Below, piece by piece: positions 9,097 to 17,892 of a DNA stretch of 64,000 nt. The position numbers were made by a program, and so were the translations under genes. Position 1 is the first letter of the stretch. Each line of letters opens with the position of its first letter. The stretch is from Pseudomonas poae (GTDB lineage Bacteria > Pseudomonadota > Gammaproteobacteria > Pseudomonadales > Pseudomonadaceae), in assembly GCA_028869255.1 (NCBI GenBank), contig CP110972.1, positions 5,618,001-5,682,000 on the forward strand, read 5' to 3'. A model generated the notes under the pieces. It did not search any database, was not told where the DNA came from, and saw nothing but the letters and a program-made list of their open reading frames with translations.

Positions 9097-10539
9097 TTAG
9101 ATGCCCAGGCAGAGGTATTTGATTTCCAGGTAATCCTCGATCCCGTACTTGGAGCCTTCACGGCCCAGGCCCGAAGCCTTGATGCCGCCGAACGGCGCCA
9201 CTTCGTTGGAGATCAACCCGGTGTTGACGCCGACCATGCCGTATTCCAGGGCTTCGGCCACACGGAACACACGGCCCAGGTCGCGGGCATAGAAGTAGGA
9301 CGCGAGGCCGAACTCGGTGTCGTTGGACATCGCGATCACTTCGGCTTCGTCTTTGAAGCGGAACAGCGGTGCCAATGGGCCGAAGGTTTCTTCCTTGGCC
9401 ACGGCAGCGTCTTTCGGCACATTGACCAGGATGGTCGGCTCAAAGAAGTTGCCATCGATGACCTTACCGCCGGCCAACAGGGTGGCGCCTTTGCTCAGGG
9501 CATCAGCGATGTGCTCCTGCACCTTGGCCACGGCTTTTTCGTCGATCAGCGGGCCAGTGGTGGTGCCTTCTTCCAGACCGTTGCCGATCTTGAGCTTGGC
9601 CACGGCCACCTTGAGTTTTTCGGCGAACGCGTCGTACACCGAATCCTGGATGTACAGGCGGTTGGCGCAGACGCAGGTCTGGCCGTTGTTGCGGTACTTG
9701 GAGATGATCGCGCCTTCGACGGCCTTATCCAGGTCGGCGTCGTCGAACACGATAAACGGCGCGTTGCCGCCCAGCTCCAGGGAAACTTTCTTGATGTCCT
9801 TGGCGCATTCGGCCATCAACTGGCGACCGATTTCGGTGGAGCCGGTGAACGACAATTTACGCACGATCGGGTTGCTGGTCAGCTCGCTGCCGATATCACC
9901 GGCGCTGCCGGAGACCACGCTGAACACGCCTTTCGGAATACCGGCACGCTGCGCCAGCTCAGCCAGGGCGAACGCGGAGAACGGGGTTTGCGACGCAGGC
10001 TTGAGCACCATGGTGCAACCGGCGGCCAGGGCCGGGCCGGCTTTACGGGTGATCATCGCGGCCGGGAAGTTCCACGGCGTGATGGCGGCGGTAACGCCGA
10101 TCGGCTGTTTGATCACGATCAGGCGCTTGTCCGGCTGGTGGCCGGGAATCACATCGCCGTAGACGCGCTTGGCTTCTTCGGCGAACCACTCGATGAAGGA
10201 CGCAGCGTAGACGATTTCGCCTTTGGCTTCGGCCAGCGGCTTGCCTTGCTCCAGGGTCATCAGGCGAGCCAGGTCGTCCTGGTTCTCGATGATCAGCTCA
10301 AACCAGCGACGCAGCTTGTTGGCGCGGTCCTTGGCGGTGAGTGCACGCCAGGCCGGCAGCGCCTTGTCGGCGGCTTCGATGGCGCGGCGGGTTTCCGCAG
10401 CGCCCATCTTCGGCACGGTGCCGAGAATTTCGCCCGTGGCCGGGTTGTTGACCTTGATGGTCTGACCGTTGTCCGCATCGACCCAAGCGCCATCGATAAA
10501 GGCTTGTTGGCGGAACAACTGGGTATCTTTGAGCTGCAT
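9097..10539 (-). CDS. gabD: Succinate-semialdehyde dehydrogenase (NADP+)
   Basis: This 480-residue aldehyde dehydrogenase oxidises succinate semialdehyde to succinate, which enters the TCA cycle. Signature elements are the NAD(P)-binding segment ITPWNFP, the FTGSTEIG turn, the general-base glutamate in LELGGNAP and the catalytic cysteine at about residue 289 within GQTCVCANR. A second cysteine two residues on is common in GabD. Start MQLKDTQL has AAGGAAA 8 bases upstream; the longer reading frame to 10635 contains no better signal. It forms a pathway pair with the downstream gabT. The 370 bases upstream contain a palindrome that may bind a regulator. Confidence 0.96.
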   Translation of the reverse strand: MQLKDTQLFRQQAFIDGAWVDADNGQTIKVNNPATGEILGTVPKMGAAETRRAIEAADKALPAWRALTAKDRANKLRRWFELIIENQDDLARLMTLEQGKPLAEAKGEIVYAASFIEWFAEEAKRVYGDVIPGHQPDKRLIVIKQPIGVTAAITPWNFPAAMITRKAGPALAAGCTMVLKPASQTPFSAFALAELAQRAGIPKGVFSVVSGSAGDIGSELTSNPIVRKLSFTGSTEIGRQLMAECAKDIKKVSLELGGNAPFIVFDDADLDKAVEGAIISKYRNNGQTCVCANRLYIQDSVYDAFAEKLKVAVAKLKIGNGLEEGTTTGPLIDEKAVAKVQEHIADALSKGATLLAGGKVIDGNFFEPTILVNVPKDAAVAKEETFGPLAPLFRFKDEAEVIAMSNDTEFGLASYFYARDLGRVFRVAEALEYGMVGVNTGLISNEVAPFGGIKASGLGREGSKYGIEDYLEIKYLCLGI

Positions 10540-10670
10540 GTCGGCTTTCCTTAACAGCACCGCGCGCACGCGGAGCGAATTAGAGTTGTTGAAAGGCGCC
10601 TTGTGGGCTGCCGTCAGGGAAATCAGCCCCAGCACGCACGATTGAGTGAATAGCGCACGGGAGACAGAGC

Positions 10671-10686
10671 GTTTGAAATCTCAAAC
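10671..10686. promoter_or_regulatory. Palindrome upstream of gabD, possible operator
   Basis: GTTTGA-AATC-TCAAAC is a perfect inverted repeat 132 bases before the gabD start. A second, weaker repeat (gttc-gaac) lies at 10724-10739. The gap from 10540 to 10910 otherwise shows only AT-rich sequence and no gene. No specific regulator can be named. Confidence 0.3.
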
Positions 10687-10910
10687 GAATCCTAGGATCA
10701 ATGGGGGTACAGGGCAATAGTCTGTTCGAAAAAAAGAACGAAAACGGCGCATTTGCCGAATTTTTCTGATCAGCGTGTTTCCGCCGGGTTCCAACGTATC
10801 GATCACCGACACCCGGCGCAGGGCCTCGGTGGAGCAAATTCCTACTTATAAAGGGCCAAAGACCGGCATGGACGCCCAAGGTCGACATGGGTATGATGTC
10901 GCCCGCACAA

Positions 10911-10987
10911 GCATCCGTAGCTCAGCTGGATAGAGTACTGCCCTCCGAAGGCAGGGGTCGTGGGTTCGAATCCCGCCGGGTGCACCA
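10911..10987 (+). tRNA. tRNA-Arg (CCG)
   Basis: The 77 bases fold as a cloverleaf: acceptor gcatccg pairs with cgggtgc, the D arm contains agctcagctggatagagt, the anticodon stem ctgcc/ggcag encloses loop ctccgaa (anticodon CCG), and the T arm carries gggttcgaatccc. CCA is encoded. It reads CGG codons. Confidence 0.97.
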
Positions 10988-10996
10988 GACACAAAC

Positions 10997-11033
10997 AAAA
11001 AAGCCCCAGGTCTTACGACCCGGGGCTTTTTTG
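10997..11033 (+). terminator. Rho-independent terminator after tRNA-Arg
   Basis: Stem agccccaggtc/gacccggggct with a short loop is followed by a T run, beginning 10 bases after the tRNA CCA end. The A run on the other side means it may also end the anti-sigma transcript arriving from the right. Confidence 0.9.
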
Positions 11034-11043
11034 TTGGCGCGGT

Positions 11044-11634
11044 TTATGGCTTCTGCAACGCCTCCAACCGCGCCGGCAAGTCTTCCTTGGGGAAGCGCGC
11101 ATGCAGCGCCAGCAGCTTTTCATCCGCCGCCCGGGTTTGCCCGGTCAGGCGCAGGTGCACAATTTCCTGCAACCCTGCTTCCAGCGAAGGCAACGCCGCC
11201 GGGGCGCGCTTGCTGAGTTTCGCCGCCGGCGCATCCGCTGACGAGCTGGCGATTTCTGCCTGGGCCGGCGGTGCGACGGCCAATCGGGCCATGGGGGCGG
11301 GCGCTGGGGCAGAAAACGCTTGCGGCGCCGGGCGCGCAGCTTCCTGGTGGGGAGCGGAGAAGGTCGCGGGGGAGATCTCCGGTTGCGGCACCGGGGAGCG
11401 CATCACCACGCCGATCATCAACGCGACACCGGCAACTGTGGCAAATGCCATCTGCCAGCGCGGTTGTTGGCAGGCTTGCAGCCAGCGTTGCCAGAGGCTC
11501 GGCTGCGGCGCCGGGGCTTCGCGGCGGGCGGCGTTGAGGATGAAGGCGTCGAGGGACGCGGGCGGTTCGCCCATGCTGTGTTGACGAAAATGCTGGATCA
11601 GCTCGTCGTCAGGCGTGTGTCGGGAATCGGTCAT
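11044..11634 (-). CDS. Probable anti-sigma factor, single-pass membrane protein
   Basis: This 196-residue protein follows the sigma factor gene with an ATGA start/stop overlap, so the two are translationally coupled. The N-terminal 55 residues are cytoplasmic and would hold the sigma factor. One membrane helix follows (about residues 63-82, FATVAGVALMIGVVM). The periplasmic part is a proline/alanine-rich linker and a C-terminal helical region. I do not see the zinc-binding HxxxCxxC motif of ZAS anti-sigma factors. The role is inferred from position and topology, which are strong indicators for ECF systems. The start at 11634 is chosen for the overlap; the frame is open further upstream but only as a shadow of the sigma gene. 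Confidence 0.75.
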   Translation of the reverse strand: MTDSRHTPDDELIQHFRQHSMGEPPASLDAFILNAARREAPAPQPSLWQRWLQACQQPRWQMAFATVAGVALMIGVVMRSPVPQPEISPATFSAPHQEAARPAPQAFSAPAPAPMARLAVAPPAQAEIASSSADAPAAKLSKRAPAALPSLEAGLQEIVHLRLTGQTRAADEKLLALHARFPKEDLPARLEALQKP

Positions 11635-12203
11635 GCGGGTATCTCCTCGGCCAGCAGGCGGCGCAGTTTCTGCTGGGCGTAACGCAGGCGGCTTTTTACG
11701 GTTTCCAGCGGGGCGCCGGTGAGCGCGGCGATTTGCGGCACTTCCAGGTCGCCGTGCAGGCGCAGCAGGAAGACTTCGCGCTGGTCTTCGGGCAAGTCTT
11801 GCAATGCGGCGTCGAGGCGCGCCTGGTCGCGGCTCAGGCTCAGTTGCTGCTCTGGGCCGGCGCTGTCGTCGGCCTGGGCGTGCAGTTGCTCGTCGTAGCT
11901 GTCGTGCAACGGGTTGTGAATGCCGTGCTTGCGCCAGTAATCGATCAGGCGGTTGCGGGCAATCTGGAAAAGCCACGTACGAAAACTTGCTCGCCCCTGT
12001 GGTTGCGTGCTGCTGCGGATCAGGCTGAGCCAGGTCTCCTGGTAGATTTCCTCGGCCAGTTCGACCTTGTTGCTCAGGGACACCAGGAACCGGTACAGCC
12101 CTTGGCGATGCCGCGCATACAAGGCTTCGAACGCGGCACCGTCACCCGTTCGGTAGCGGGCGAGCAGCGATTCGTCGCTGGGTGATTCATCTGGAACAGC
12201 CAT
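11631..12203 (-). CDS. ECF RNA polymerase sigma factor
   Basis: This is a 190-residue sigma-70 family protein with only regions 2 and 4. Region 2 (about residues 25-95) contains ELAEEIYQETW and FRTWLFQIARNRLIDYWRK, the -10 recognition helix. Region 4 (about 130-185) contains LPEDQREVFLLR and the helix-turn-helix GAPLETVKSRLRYAQQKLR. It would direct RNA polymerase to a small stress or envelope regulon. The overlapping downstream gene is its likely anti-sigma factor. The sbrI-sbrR pair of P. aeruginosa is one candidate for comparison, but I cannot confirm orthology. The upstream VWA lipoprotein gene is co-directional and may be part of the same response. Confidence 0.9.
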   Translation of the reverse strand: MAVPDESPSDESLLARYRTGDGAAFEALYARHRQGLYRFLVSLSNKVELAEEIYQETWLSLIRSSTQPQGRASFRTWLFQIARNRLIDYWRKHGIHNPLHDSYDEQLHAQADDSAGPEQQLSLSRDQARLDAALQDLPEDQREVFLLRLHGDLEVPQIAALTGAPLETVKSRLRYAQQKLRRLLAEEIPA

Positions 12204-12242
12204 GTAGGTCGCGAACTCCTTTTGAGACGTTAAAACCGTTCA

Positions 12243-12336
12243 GGTGTGGGAGCCGGGCTTGCCCGCGATAGCGGTGGGTCAGGCAACATCGGCGATACTG
12301 ACCGGCCGCTATCGCAGGCAAGCCAGCTCCCACAGT
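12243..12336. repeat. REP pair (inverted)
   Basis: Arms gtgtgggagccgggcttgcc and a complementary copy lie between the VWA lipoprotein gene and the sigma factor gene. The element would separate the two transcripts or give them different stability. Confidence 0.85.
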
Positions 12337-12357
12337 GGATCGTTGTTTTGTTCGAGA

Positions 12358-13986
12358 TTAGCGTTTGAGGCTCTGTGCCACTTCCACCAGTTGCACAAAT
12401 TCGTTGCGCAGCCCGAACGGGTCATCGCCGCGGGCCGAGCGCGCCAGTGCGGCGGTGTCCTGCAAACTCATGCTGCCAGTGTAGCGGCCATCACTCTTGA
12501 GCTGTTGGGCGAAGGCCGCCACGGCCGCTGAGAAGCGCAGGTCATCACTGGCCGGGGTCGCCTGGTGACTGATTGGCTGCTCAATCAGTTGGCTATCACC
12601 GCCCGCCGCCGGTTTGTAGCGCACGCGCAGCATCGCCAGCTCCGTAGATGGGTTTTCAGCCGCAGGTGCGGCGGCGTACCGCAAGGGGTCCAGCCAGCCC
12701 CGCTGCCCCTTCGGCACAATTTCGTACAGCGCGGTCACCGTATGCCCTGCGCTAATCTCACCGGCATCGACTTTGTCGTTATTGAAATCTTCACGCTTCA
12801 GGGCGCGGTTTTCGTAGCCGAGCAGCCGGTATTCGCTGACCTGGGCCGGGTTGAATTCCACCTGCAGCTTCACGTCCCGCGCTACCACCGCCAGGGTCGA
12901 GCCGAGTTGGTCCACCAGCACCTTGCGCGCTTCGCGCAGGTTGTCGATATAGGCATAGTTGCCGTCGCCCGCGTCAGCCAGTTGCTCCATCAGGTGTTCG
13001 TTGTAGTTATCCACCCCAAAGCCCAGGGTGGTCAGGGAGACTCCGCTTTTGCGCTGGTTCACGGCCATTTGCTTGAGGCTGTCGAAGTCGCTGATGCCCA
13101 CGTTGAAATCACCGTCGGTGGCCAGCAGGATGCGGTTGATACCTTTGTCGATAAAGCCTTCGCGGGCCATCTGGTAGGCCAGTTCAATACCGGATGCACC
13201 CGCCGTGGAGCCACCGGCGGTGAGTTGGTCGATGGCGTTACGGATTCTGGTTTTTTCGCGGCCGGACGTGGGCTTGAGCACCACCCGCGACTCACCGGCA
13301 TACACCACCAGCGACACACGGTCCTGATCGCGCAACTGCTCCACCAGTAATTTCAGGGTGCTTTTCACCAGCGGCAAGCCCTCGCGGCGGTCCATGGAGC
13401 CGGACACATCTACCAGGAACACCAGGTTGGCCGGCGCCAGGTCGGCCACGGCGCGGTCCGAGGCTTTGATGCCGATGCGCAGCAACCGGGTATGCGGGTT
13501 CCACGGCGTGGCGGCGAGTTCGGTGGTTACGCCAAAGGGCGAGCCGTCGGTAGGCAAGGCGTAGCTGTAGGGGAAGTAGTTGAGCATTTCCTCAAGTCGC
13601 ACAGCACCTTCGGGCGGCAGACTGCCTTGGTTGAGGAAGCGTCTTACGTTGGCATAACTGCCAGTGTCCACATCGACACTGAAGGTGGATACCGGCGTTT
13701 CAGCCACGCGATGCACCGGGTTATCCGGCAGGTTTGCGTATTGTTCACGCGGCTCGCTGCGGTATGGCATCGCCATCGAGTCCTGCATGACGCGCCGTAA
13801 CGCCATCGGGGCCGGAAGTGGTTTTTTCAGCGTGCCTTGCACAGGCTCGCTAAGCAGTTCCGCGACCGGTGAAGCCTGTTCCGGCTTGGCCGCATCGCGG
13901 GACGAGGACAACCCACAACCGGCCAGCGCAAGAAGCAAGGTCACGGCAAAACCGTGGGCCGTAGGGTGTAAATGAGGACGGGGCAT
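12358..13986 (-). CDS. VWA domain lipoprotein (YfbK family)
   Basis: This 542-residue lipoprotein has a lipobox LALAGC ending its signal peptide near residue 24. Residues about 90-170 form the von Willebrand N-terminal domain (YANVRRFLNQG, EEMLNYF). A VWA domain (about 185-370) follows with the metal-ion-dependent adhesion motif DVSGSM, and the C-terminal region matches the DUF3520-type extension. Such proteins bind partners through Mg2+ at the cell envelope; a specific partner is unknown. The start MPRPHLH has GAGGTT 9 bases upstream and is preferred to one 11 codons earlier. It lies directly upstream of the sigma/anti-sigma pair, a setting that suggests an envelope-sensing role, though this is inference. 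Confidence 0.85.
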   Translation of the reverse strand: MPRPHLHPTAHGFAVTLLLALAGCGLSSSRDAAKPEQASPVAELLSEPVQGTLKKPLPAPMALRRVMQDSMAMPYRSEPREQYANLPDNPVHRVAETPVSTFSVDVDTGSYANVRRFLNQGSLPPEGAVRLEEMLNYFPYSYALPTDGSPFGVTTELAATPWNPHTRLLRIGIKASDRAVADLAPANLVFLVDVSGSMDRREGLPLVKSTLKLLVEQLRDQDRVSLVVYAGESRVVLKPTSGREKTRIRNAIDQLTAGGSTAGASGIELAYQMAREGFIDKGINRILLATDGDFNVGISDFDSLKQMAVNQRKSGVSLTTLGFGVDNYNEHLMEQLADAGDGNYAYIDNLREARKVLVDQLGSTLAVVARDVKLQVEFNPAQVSEYRLLGYENRALKREDFNNDKVDAGEISAGHTVTALYEIVPKGQRGWLDPLRYAAAPAAENPSTELAMLRVRYKPAAGGDSQLIEQPISHQATPASDDLRFSAAVAAFAQQLKSDGRYTGSMSLQDTAALARSARGDDPFGLRNEFVQLVEVAQSLKR

Positions 13987-14166
13987 TGGCTTAACCTCGG
14001 GAATGAATAATCCGCTCACAAGGTCAGACGAAAGGCTTCAGGGGTTCGGGTTAATACCCGAAAAATGATGTATGGAAAAACCCGGATGCTGTTTATCGAG
14101 CATTGACGGGGGGCAGGCAGAAAATTAAACATCTCGTAAGAAAAACAGACGCCTGTTACCCCTGAA

Positions 14167-16119
14167 ATGAAGACTCACTCCGACACAGATAGACCTTTGG
14201 AAACTGCTCCCGACATTGGCAGCTTTGCACTTCGCAACAGTGAGTATGCGGACCCAGCCATGGAAGGAAAAAGCAAATCTCCAGTAGGGCTTATGACAAT
14301 GAGAATAAATTCTGGACCCCCTTTCTATCCCCTCCTCCCGGCGGCCAGCCAACTGATTCAGGGCTCCTCTCCATTAAGAAAAATCTTCCGGCCCTTTATT
14401 CAACCCCGCACTCAGCATCGCTATGTGCAGTCGCCTAAACAGCCGAACATACAGCGCAATAGTCGGTGGGACGCCTCTGCCTCAAGCCCTCGCAACGCAC
14501 TTGGGGATAACTATGATGCCACTCGGCGCACGGACGACCCGTATATAAACAGAGCCAACCGACAGTCCTTTGATAAACAACGGACCCTTGAGCAACTCAC
14601 TCGGCACACACCGACATGGCAGGACTCGAACAGAAACAACAAAACCGAGATTTCCTACCACTTCCTCAATAATGGGTGGGGCATCGGGTTCAACGAACAC
14701 CAGAAAAGAGAAGCCCGGCGCTCCATCCAGTCCTGGGGGGATGTGGCCAATCTGGACTTCACTGAAGGCGGCCCCCGCGCAGAAGGACGGTTGACTTTCC
14801 GCATATCCAATAACGTCAGCGTTGCCGACGGCGCCTACCCTTACAGCACCTACGAAGGCAGTGTCGGCGGTGATACCCGCTACAACCCAGCATTTGTGAC
14901 ACGCAAAGACCTGACCCACGAAATCGGTCACGCCCTCGGCCTGAGTCACCCGGGGGATTACGACGGTCATCCAGACGATACGAAACGAGTCTATGCCCAA
15001 GACTCCAAAGCCCATTCCGTCATGAGCTATTACAACACCCAAAGCAGTGGCAAAAATGCCAATGACGATCCCACGGCCCCACTGATGGATGACATCAGTG
15101 CCATTCAACACAAGTACGGCGCGAATTATAAAACCCGTCGGGAAAACAACACCTATGGTTTCAACTCCAACACCGAGCGGGATTACTACTCACTTAACAG
15201 CCACCGCGATATGGCCTCCTTTTGTATATGGGACGCCGCCGGCAACGACACACTGGACGTGTCGGGTTACCACCAAAACCAAGTCGTCAACCTGCGGGCC
15301 GGTTCGTTTTCCGATGTGGGGGGCTATCAAGGCAACGTTTCTATCGCCCGCAACTGCGTCATCGAAAATGCCATTGCCGGCTCGGGCAATGATGTGCTGA
15401 TCGGTAACCAAGCCGATAACCGGCTCACTGGTGGGGGCGGCGGTGACCGCATGCGTGGGGGTGGGGGCGCGAATACTTTTGTGTATAACCACGCCAGCGA
15501 CTCCTCGCCTGGCAACCCCGATGAAATCATGGACTTCACCAGCGGTACCGACACAATCGATGTGTCGCAGGCGTTGAGAAATGCAGGTCTGTCAGCTCTT
15601 TCGTTTGTCAGTAACTGGAGCGGCAAAGCCGGCGAGGCAATCCTCAGCTATAACGAGAAAACCGGTACGGGCTCCGTATCCATCGATACGACGGGGGATG
15701 GTAAAGCCAACCTGCTGATCAAGACCCATGGGCAAGTCAAACCCGAGGATGTCATCCACGCCCGTAACGCCACGCCGGCACCGCGGGTAAAACGCACAAC
15801 GCCACGCGTCGATACACCTGGGACAAGACCTGCGTTCATCTTCACCAAGGCCAGCGAATCAAGCATGGCCAATTCCCGGATGTTGACGGATTTCGTCAGC
15901 GGTGAAGACAAGATTGATCTGCGGGGCGTGCAGGAAGAAGCCAATACGCGCTTCACGCTCGTAAAGGCATTTACCGGGCGCATTGGCGACACCGTGGTGA
16001 CGTTTAACACGCACACCCAACGCTACTTTATCGCCGTGGACCTGACCGGCAACCGCAGAACGGACTTCCTGGTGAGAAGTACGCAACGGATCAGGCCGGG
16101 GGATGTTATTGCGGGTTAA
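14167..16119 (+). CDS. Serralysin-like RTX metalloprotease with doubled C-terminal domain
   Basis: This is a 650-residue secreted zinc protease of family M10B. The zinc site HEIGHALGLSH runs from residue 251 to 261 and the Met-turn SVMSYY follows. Next come a few glycine-rich RTX calcium repeats (about 404-435, GSGNDVLIG, LTGGGGGD). The serralysin C-terminal domain, which carries the type I secretion signal, occurs twice: residues about 437-532 and again about 557-650, each running from an F-hydrophobic start through a DFxSGxDxID segment to PxDVI at its end. AprA-like proteases are near 480 residues, so this one is longer at both ends. There is no Sec signal peptide, inhibitor gene or AprDEF transporter nearby; export would depend on a transporter elsewhere. 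The ribosome binding site is weak. Confidence 0.85.
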   Translation: MKTHSDTDRPLETAPDIGSFALRNSEYADPAMEGKSKSPVGLMTMRINSGPPFYPLLPAASQLIQGSSPLRKIFRPFIQPRTQHRYVQSPKQPNIQRNSRWDASASSPRNALGDNYDATRRTDDPYINRANRQSFDKQRTLEQLTRHTPTWQDSNRNNKTEISYHFLNNGWGIGFNEHQKREARRSIQSWGDVANLDFTEGGPRAEGRLTFRISNNVSVADGAYPYSTYEGSVGGDTRYNPAFVTRKDLTHEIGHALGLSHPGDYDGHPDDTKRVYAQDSKAHSVMSYYNTQSSGKNANDDPTAPLMDDISAIQHKYGANYKTRRENNTYGFNSNTERDYYSLNSHRDMASFCIWDAAGNDTLDVSGYHQNQVVNLRAGSFSDVGGYQGNVSIARNCVIENAIAGSGNDVLIGNQADNRLTGGGGGDRMRGGGGANTFVYNHASDSSPGNPDEIMDFTSGTDTIDVSQALRNAGLSALSFVSNWSGKAGEAILSYNEKTGTGSVSIDTTGDGKANLLIKTHGQVKPEDVIHARNATPAPRVKRTTPRVDTPGTRPAFIFTKASESSMANSRMLTDFVSGEDKIDLRGVQEEANTRFTLVKAFTGRIGDTVVTFNTHTQRYFIAVDLTGNRRTDFLVRSTQRIRPGDVIAG

Positions 16120-16132
16120 TGGCCACCGAAGC

Positions 16133-16160
16133 CTTTGCTGGCCTGGGAAGGCCAGCAAAG
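16133..16160. terminator. Terminator between protease and DUF799 gene
   Basis: Perfect stem ctttgctggcc/ggccagcaaag with a six-base loop, followed by tattcttt. It lies 14 bases past the protease stop and just before the convergent lipoprotein operon ends. Confidence 0.85.
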
Positions 16161-16172
16161 TATTCTTTCGGC

Positions 16173-16823
16173 TCAGTCCGTACCGTACTTCGGATTACGC
16201 GGGCCATACAGAATCCCGGCGCGTTGCCCCGGTGACAGCAGGCGTGCGCTGGTGATGCCGGCAATCGGGTGCGCCGCATCGGTGGAGCTGTTGATCACTT
16301 GCTTGACCGCCGCCGTGATCAGCATGCCGATCAGGCCGCCGCTGTTGTTGTTGCCTTCCTCGCTGGAAGCACGCGCCGAGCCGGTCCACAGGGTGGTGCC
16401 GGTGCGCAGGTCCACCAGTTTGGCCGAGGCCGTCACGGCGGTGTCGCTGGAGATCAGCATGTACTTGGTGCCGTACTCGCTGACGGTGATGTACAGCGCC
16501 GCATCCGCGCCGAAGATGTCATGCAGCTTGGTCGCTGGCACCGCCTGGATATCGTTGGCGGTGGTCAGGCCGTTCTGGCGGAACGTTTCGTCCACCAGCG
16601 CAATCGGCAGCACGTAGTAGCCGGCTTCGGCCAACGGGTACGTCACCTGGGAAACCAGGCTGTAGGACGCCTGCACTTCCGGCGACTCATTGAGCGGCGG
16701 CAATACCAGGATCGACTTGGGCCGCGCCTGTTTATATGCCGTGTAGTCAATGGTCTTGGGGGCTGCGCAACCGCCGAGCAAAGCCAGGGCCAGCAAGGCG
16801 CCAGTGAGTTTCAACAGGCTCAT
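16173..16823 (-). CDS. DUF799 (GNA1162 family) lipoprotein
   Basis: This is a 216-residue outer-membrane-type lipoprotein; the lipobox LLGGC gives an acylated cysteine at residue 19. The body matches the DUF799 family: SILVLPPLNESPEV after the N-terminus, then a domain like the nucleotide-binding-like folds of CsgG and TolB. The family includes meningococcal GNA1162. It is the last gene of a three-lipoprotein operon: its start overlaps the stop of the DUF4810 gene by four bases (ATGA). The trio CsgG-DUF4810-DUF799 recurs in proteobacteria and probably forms one envelope complex, but its substrate is unknown. Confidence 0.85.
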   Translation of the reverse strand: MSLLKLTGALLALALLGGCAAPKTIDYTAYKQARPKSILVLPPLNESPEVQASYSLVSQVTYPLAEAGYYVLPIALVDETFRQNGLTTANDIQAVPATKLHDIFGADAALYITVSEYGTKYMLISSDTAVTASAKLVDLRTGTTLWTGSARASSEEGNNNSGGLIGMLITAAVKQVINSSTDAAHPIAGITSARLLSPGQRAGILYGPRNPKYGTD

Positions 16824-17182
16824 TTGGTGGCGACTCCGGTCTTGGCGTTTTTCAGCAGAAAGTCCATGTACGACGCGGACTCAGGGAACAGGGCCTTCTC
16901 GGTGCGGAACTCCTGCACCATCTGGTCATCCTTGCCCATGCTCAGGTACAGCATGCCCAGGTGCGCGTGGTAACCCGGCGGCGCCTTGCGGCCACTGGCG
17001 TTGATCTTTTGCAGATCGCGCTCCAGTGCCTCCACCTGCGCCTCCTTGGGCTCGCCCTTGAAGTACTCGTAAACCTGCGGCTGGTAGCTTTCCCATTGAT
17101 ACAGGGGCTGGGGCGCCGTTTGGCACCCGGCGACCGCCGCGACTGCTGTCAGCATCAACGCCAACTTAACTGCCTTGCTCAT
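16820..17182 (-). CDS. DUF4810 lipoprotein
   Basis: This is a 120-residue lipoprotein with lipobox AVAGC near residue 20. The family core is visible as PLYQWESYQPQVYEYFKG followed by a helical repeat-like part (GYHAHLGMLYLSMGK, EFRTEKALFPES) that resembles a single TPR pair. It is the middle gene of the CsgG-DUF4810-DUF799 operon: 29 bases separate it from the CsgG gene, and its stop overlaps the DUF799 start. A scaffold role between the other two lipoproteins is plausible from its size and repeat; this is inference. Confidence 0.85.
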   Translation of the reverse strand: MSKAVKLALMLTAVAAVAGCQTAPQPLYQWESYQPQVYEYFKGEPKEAQVEALERDLQKINASGRKAPPGYHAHLGMLYLSMGKDDQMVQEFRTEKALFPESASYMDFLLKNAKTGVATK

Positions 17183-17211
17183 CCGTGTACTGCTCCTTGA
17201 AGTGTTGCTGA

Positions 17212-17892
17212 TCAGTTGCGCGGGTTCCAGGCGCCGGCGTTGATGCCGTCGACGAGGCGGTTGATGGCTTCGCGCATGGCCAGGTCCAGGACCTTGCCAT
17301 TGAGGGTGGAGTCGTAGCTGGCGGTGCCGCCGAAACCAACCACTTCGCGGTTGGACAGCGCGTATTCACCGGCGCCCTGGGTGGAATACACCACTTCGGA
17401 GGTGCTGATGTTGACGATATTCAACGCGACTTTGGCGTAGGCCACTTGGGTCTTGCCACGGCCTAGAATGCCGAACAGCTGACGGTCGCCGGTTTCCTTG
17501 CGGCCGAACTCGGTCACATCACCGGTCACCACGTAGTCAGCGCCCTTGAGCTTTTGCGCGGTGCCTTTGATCGCGGCTTCCTGGGAGATTTCGCCCATGT
17601 TGTCGCGGTCCAGCACGCTGAAGCGGTTGGTCTGCTGCAGGTGGGTGATCAGGATGGTCTTGGCCTGGCCACCGAGGCGGTCAACGCCGTCGGAGAAGAT
17701 GCCGCGCATGTAGCTGGAGCGGTTATCGAACTTGCCCACGGCAATCGGCACGCGCACGCCGGAATAGGCGACGTTGGCGCTGGCGACTTGTTCCACCGGC
17801 AGGGCGCGGTTGCTCTCCGTGGCGCAACCGGCCACGGTCAACAGCGCTGCGGCGGCAATGCCCGACAGCAGGATTTTGGACAGTGTTTTCAC
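17212..17892 (-). CDS. CsgG family outer-membrane lipoprotein
   Basis: This is a 226-residue lipoprotein with lipobox TVAGC at about residue 23. The CsgG/HfaB-type domain follows: VAVGKF-like start (PIAVGKFDNRSSY), QTNRFSVLDRDNMGEI, GADYVVTGDVTEFG and a C-terminal helix ending in a region found in the HfaB/curli-related branch. CsgG itself forms the curli secretion pore, but no curli subunit genes (csgA, csgB, csgE, csgF) are nearby, so this belongs to the separate CsgG-DUF4810-DUF799 system. It is the first gene of that operon. The 366 bases upstream (17893-18258) hold its promoter region and no gene I can support. Confidence 0.85.
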   Translation of the reverse strand: MKTLSKILLSGIAAAALLTVAGCATESNRALPVEQVASANVAYSGVRVPIAVGKFDNRSSYMRGIFSDGVDRLGGQAKTILITHLQQTNRFSVLDRDNMGEISQEAAIKGTAQKLKGADYVVTGDVTEFGRKETGDRQLFGILGRGKTQVAYAKVALNIVNISTSEVVYSTQGAGEYALSNREVVGFGGTASYDSTLNGKVLDLAMREAINRLVDGINAGAWNPRN

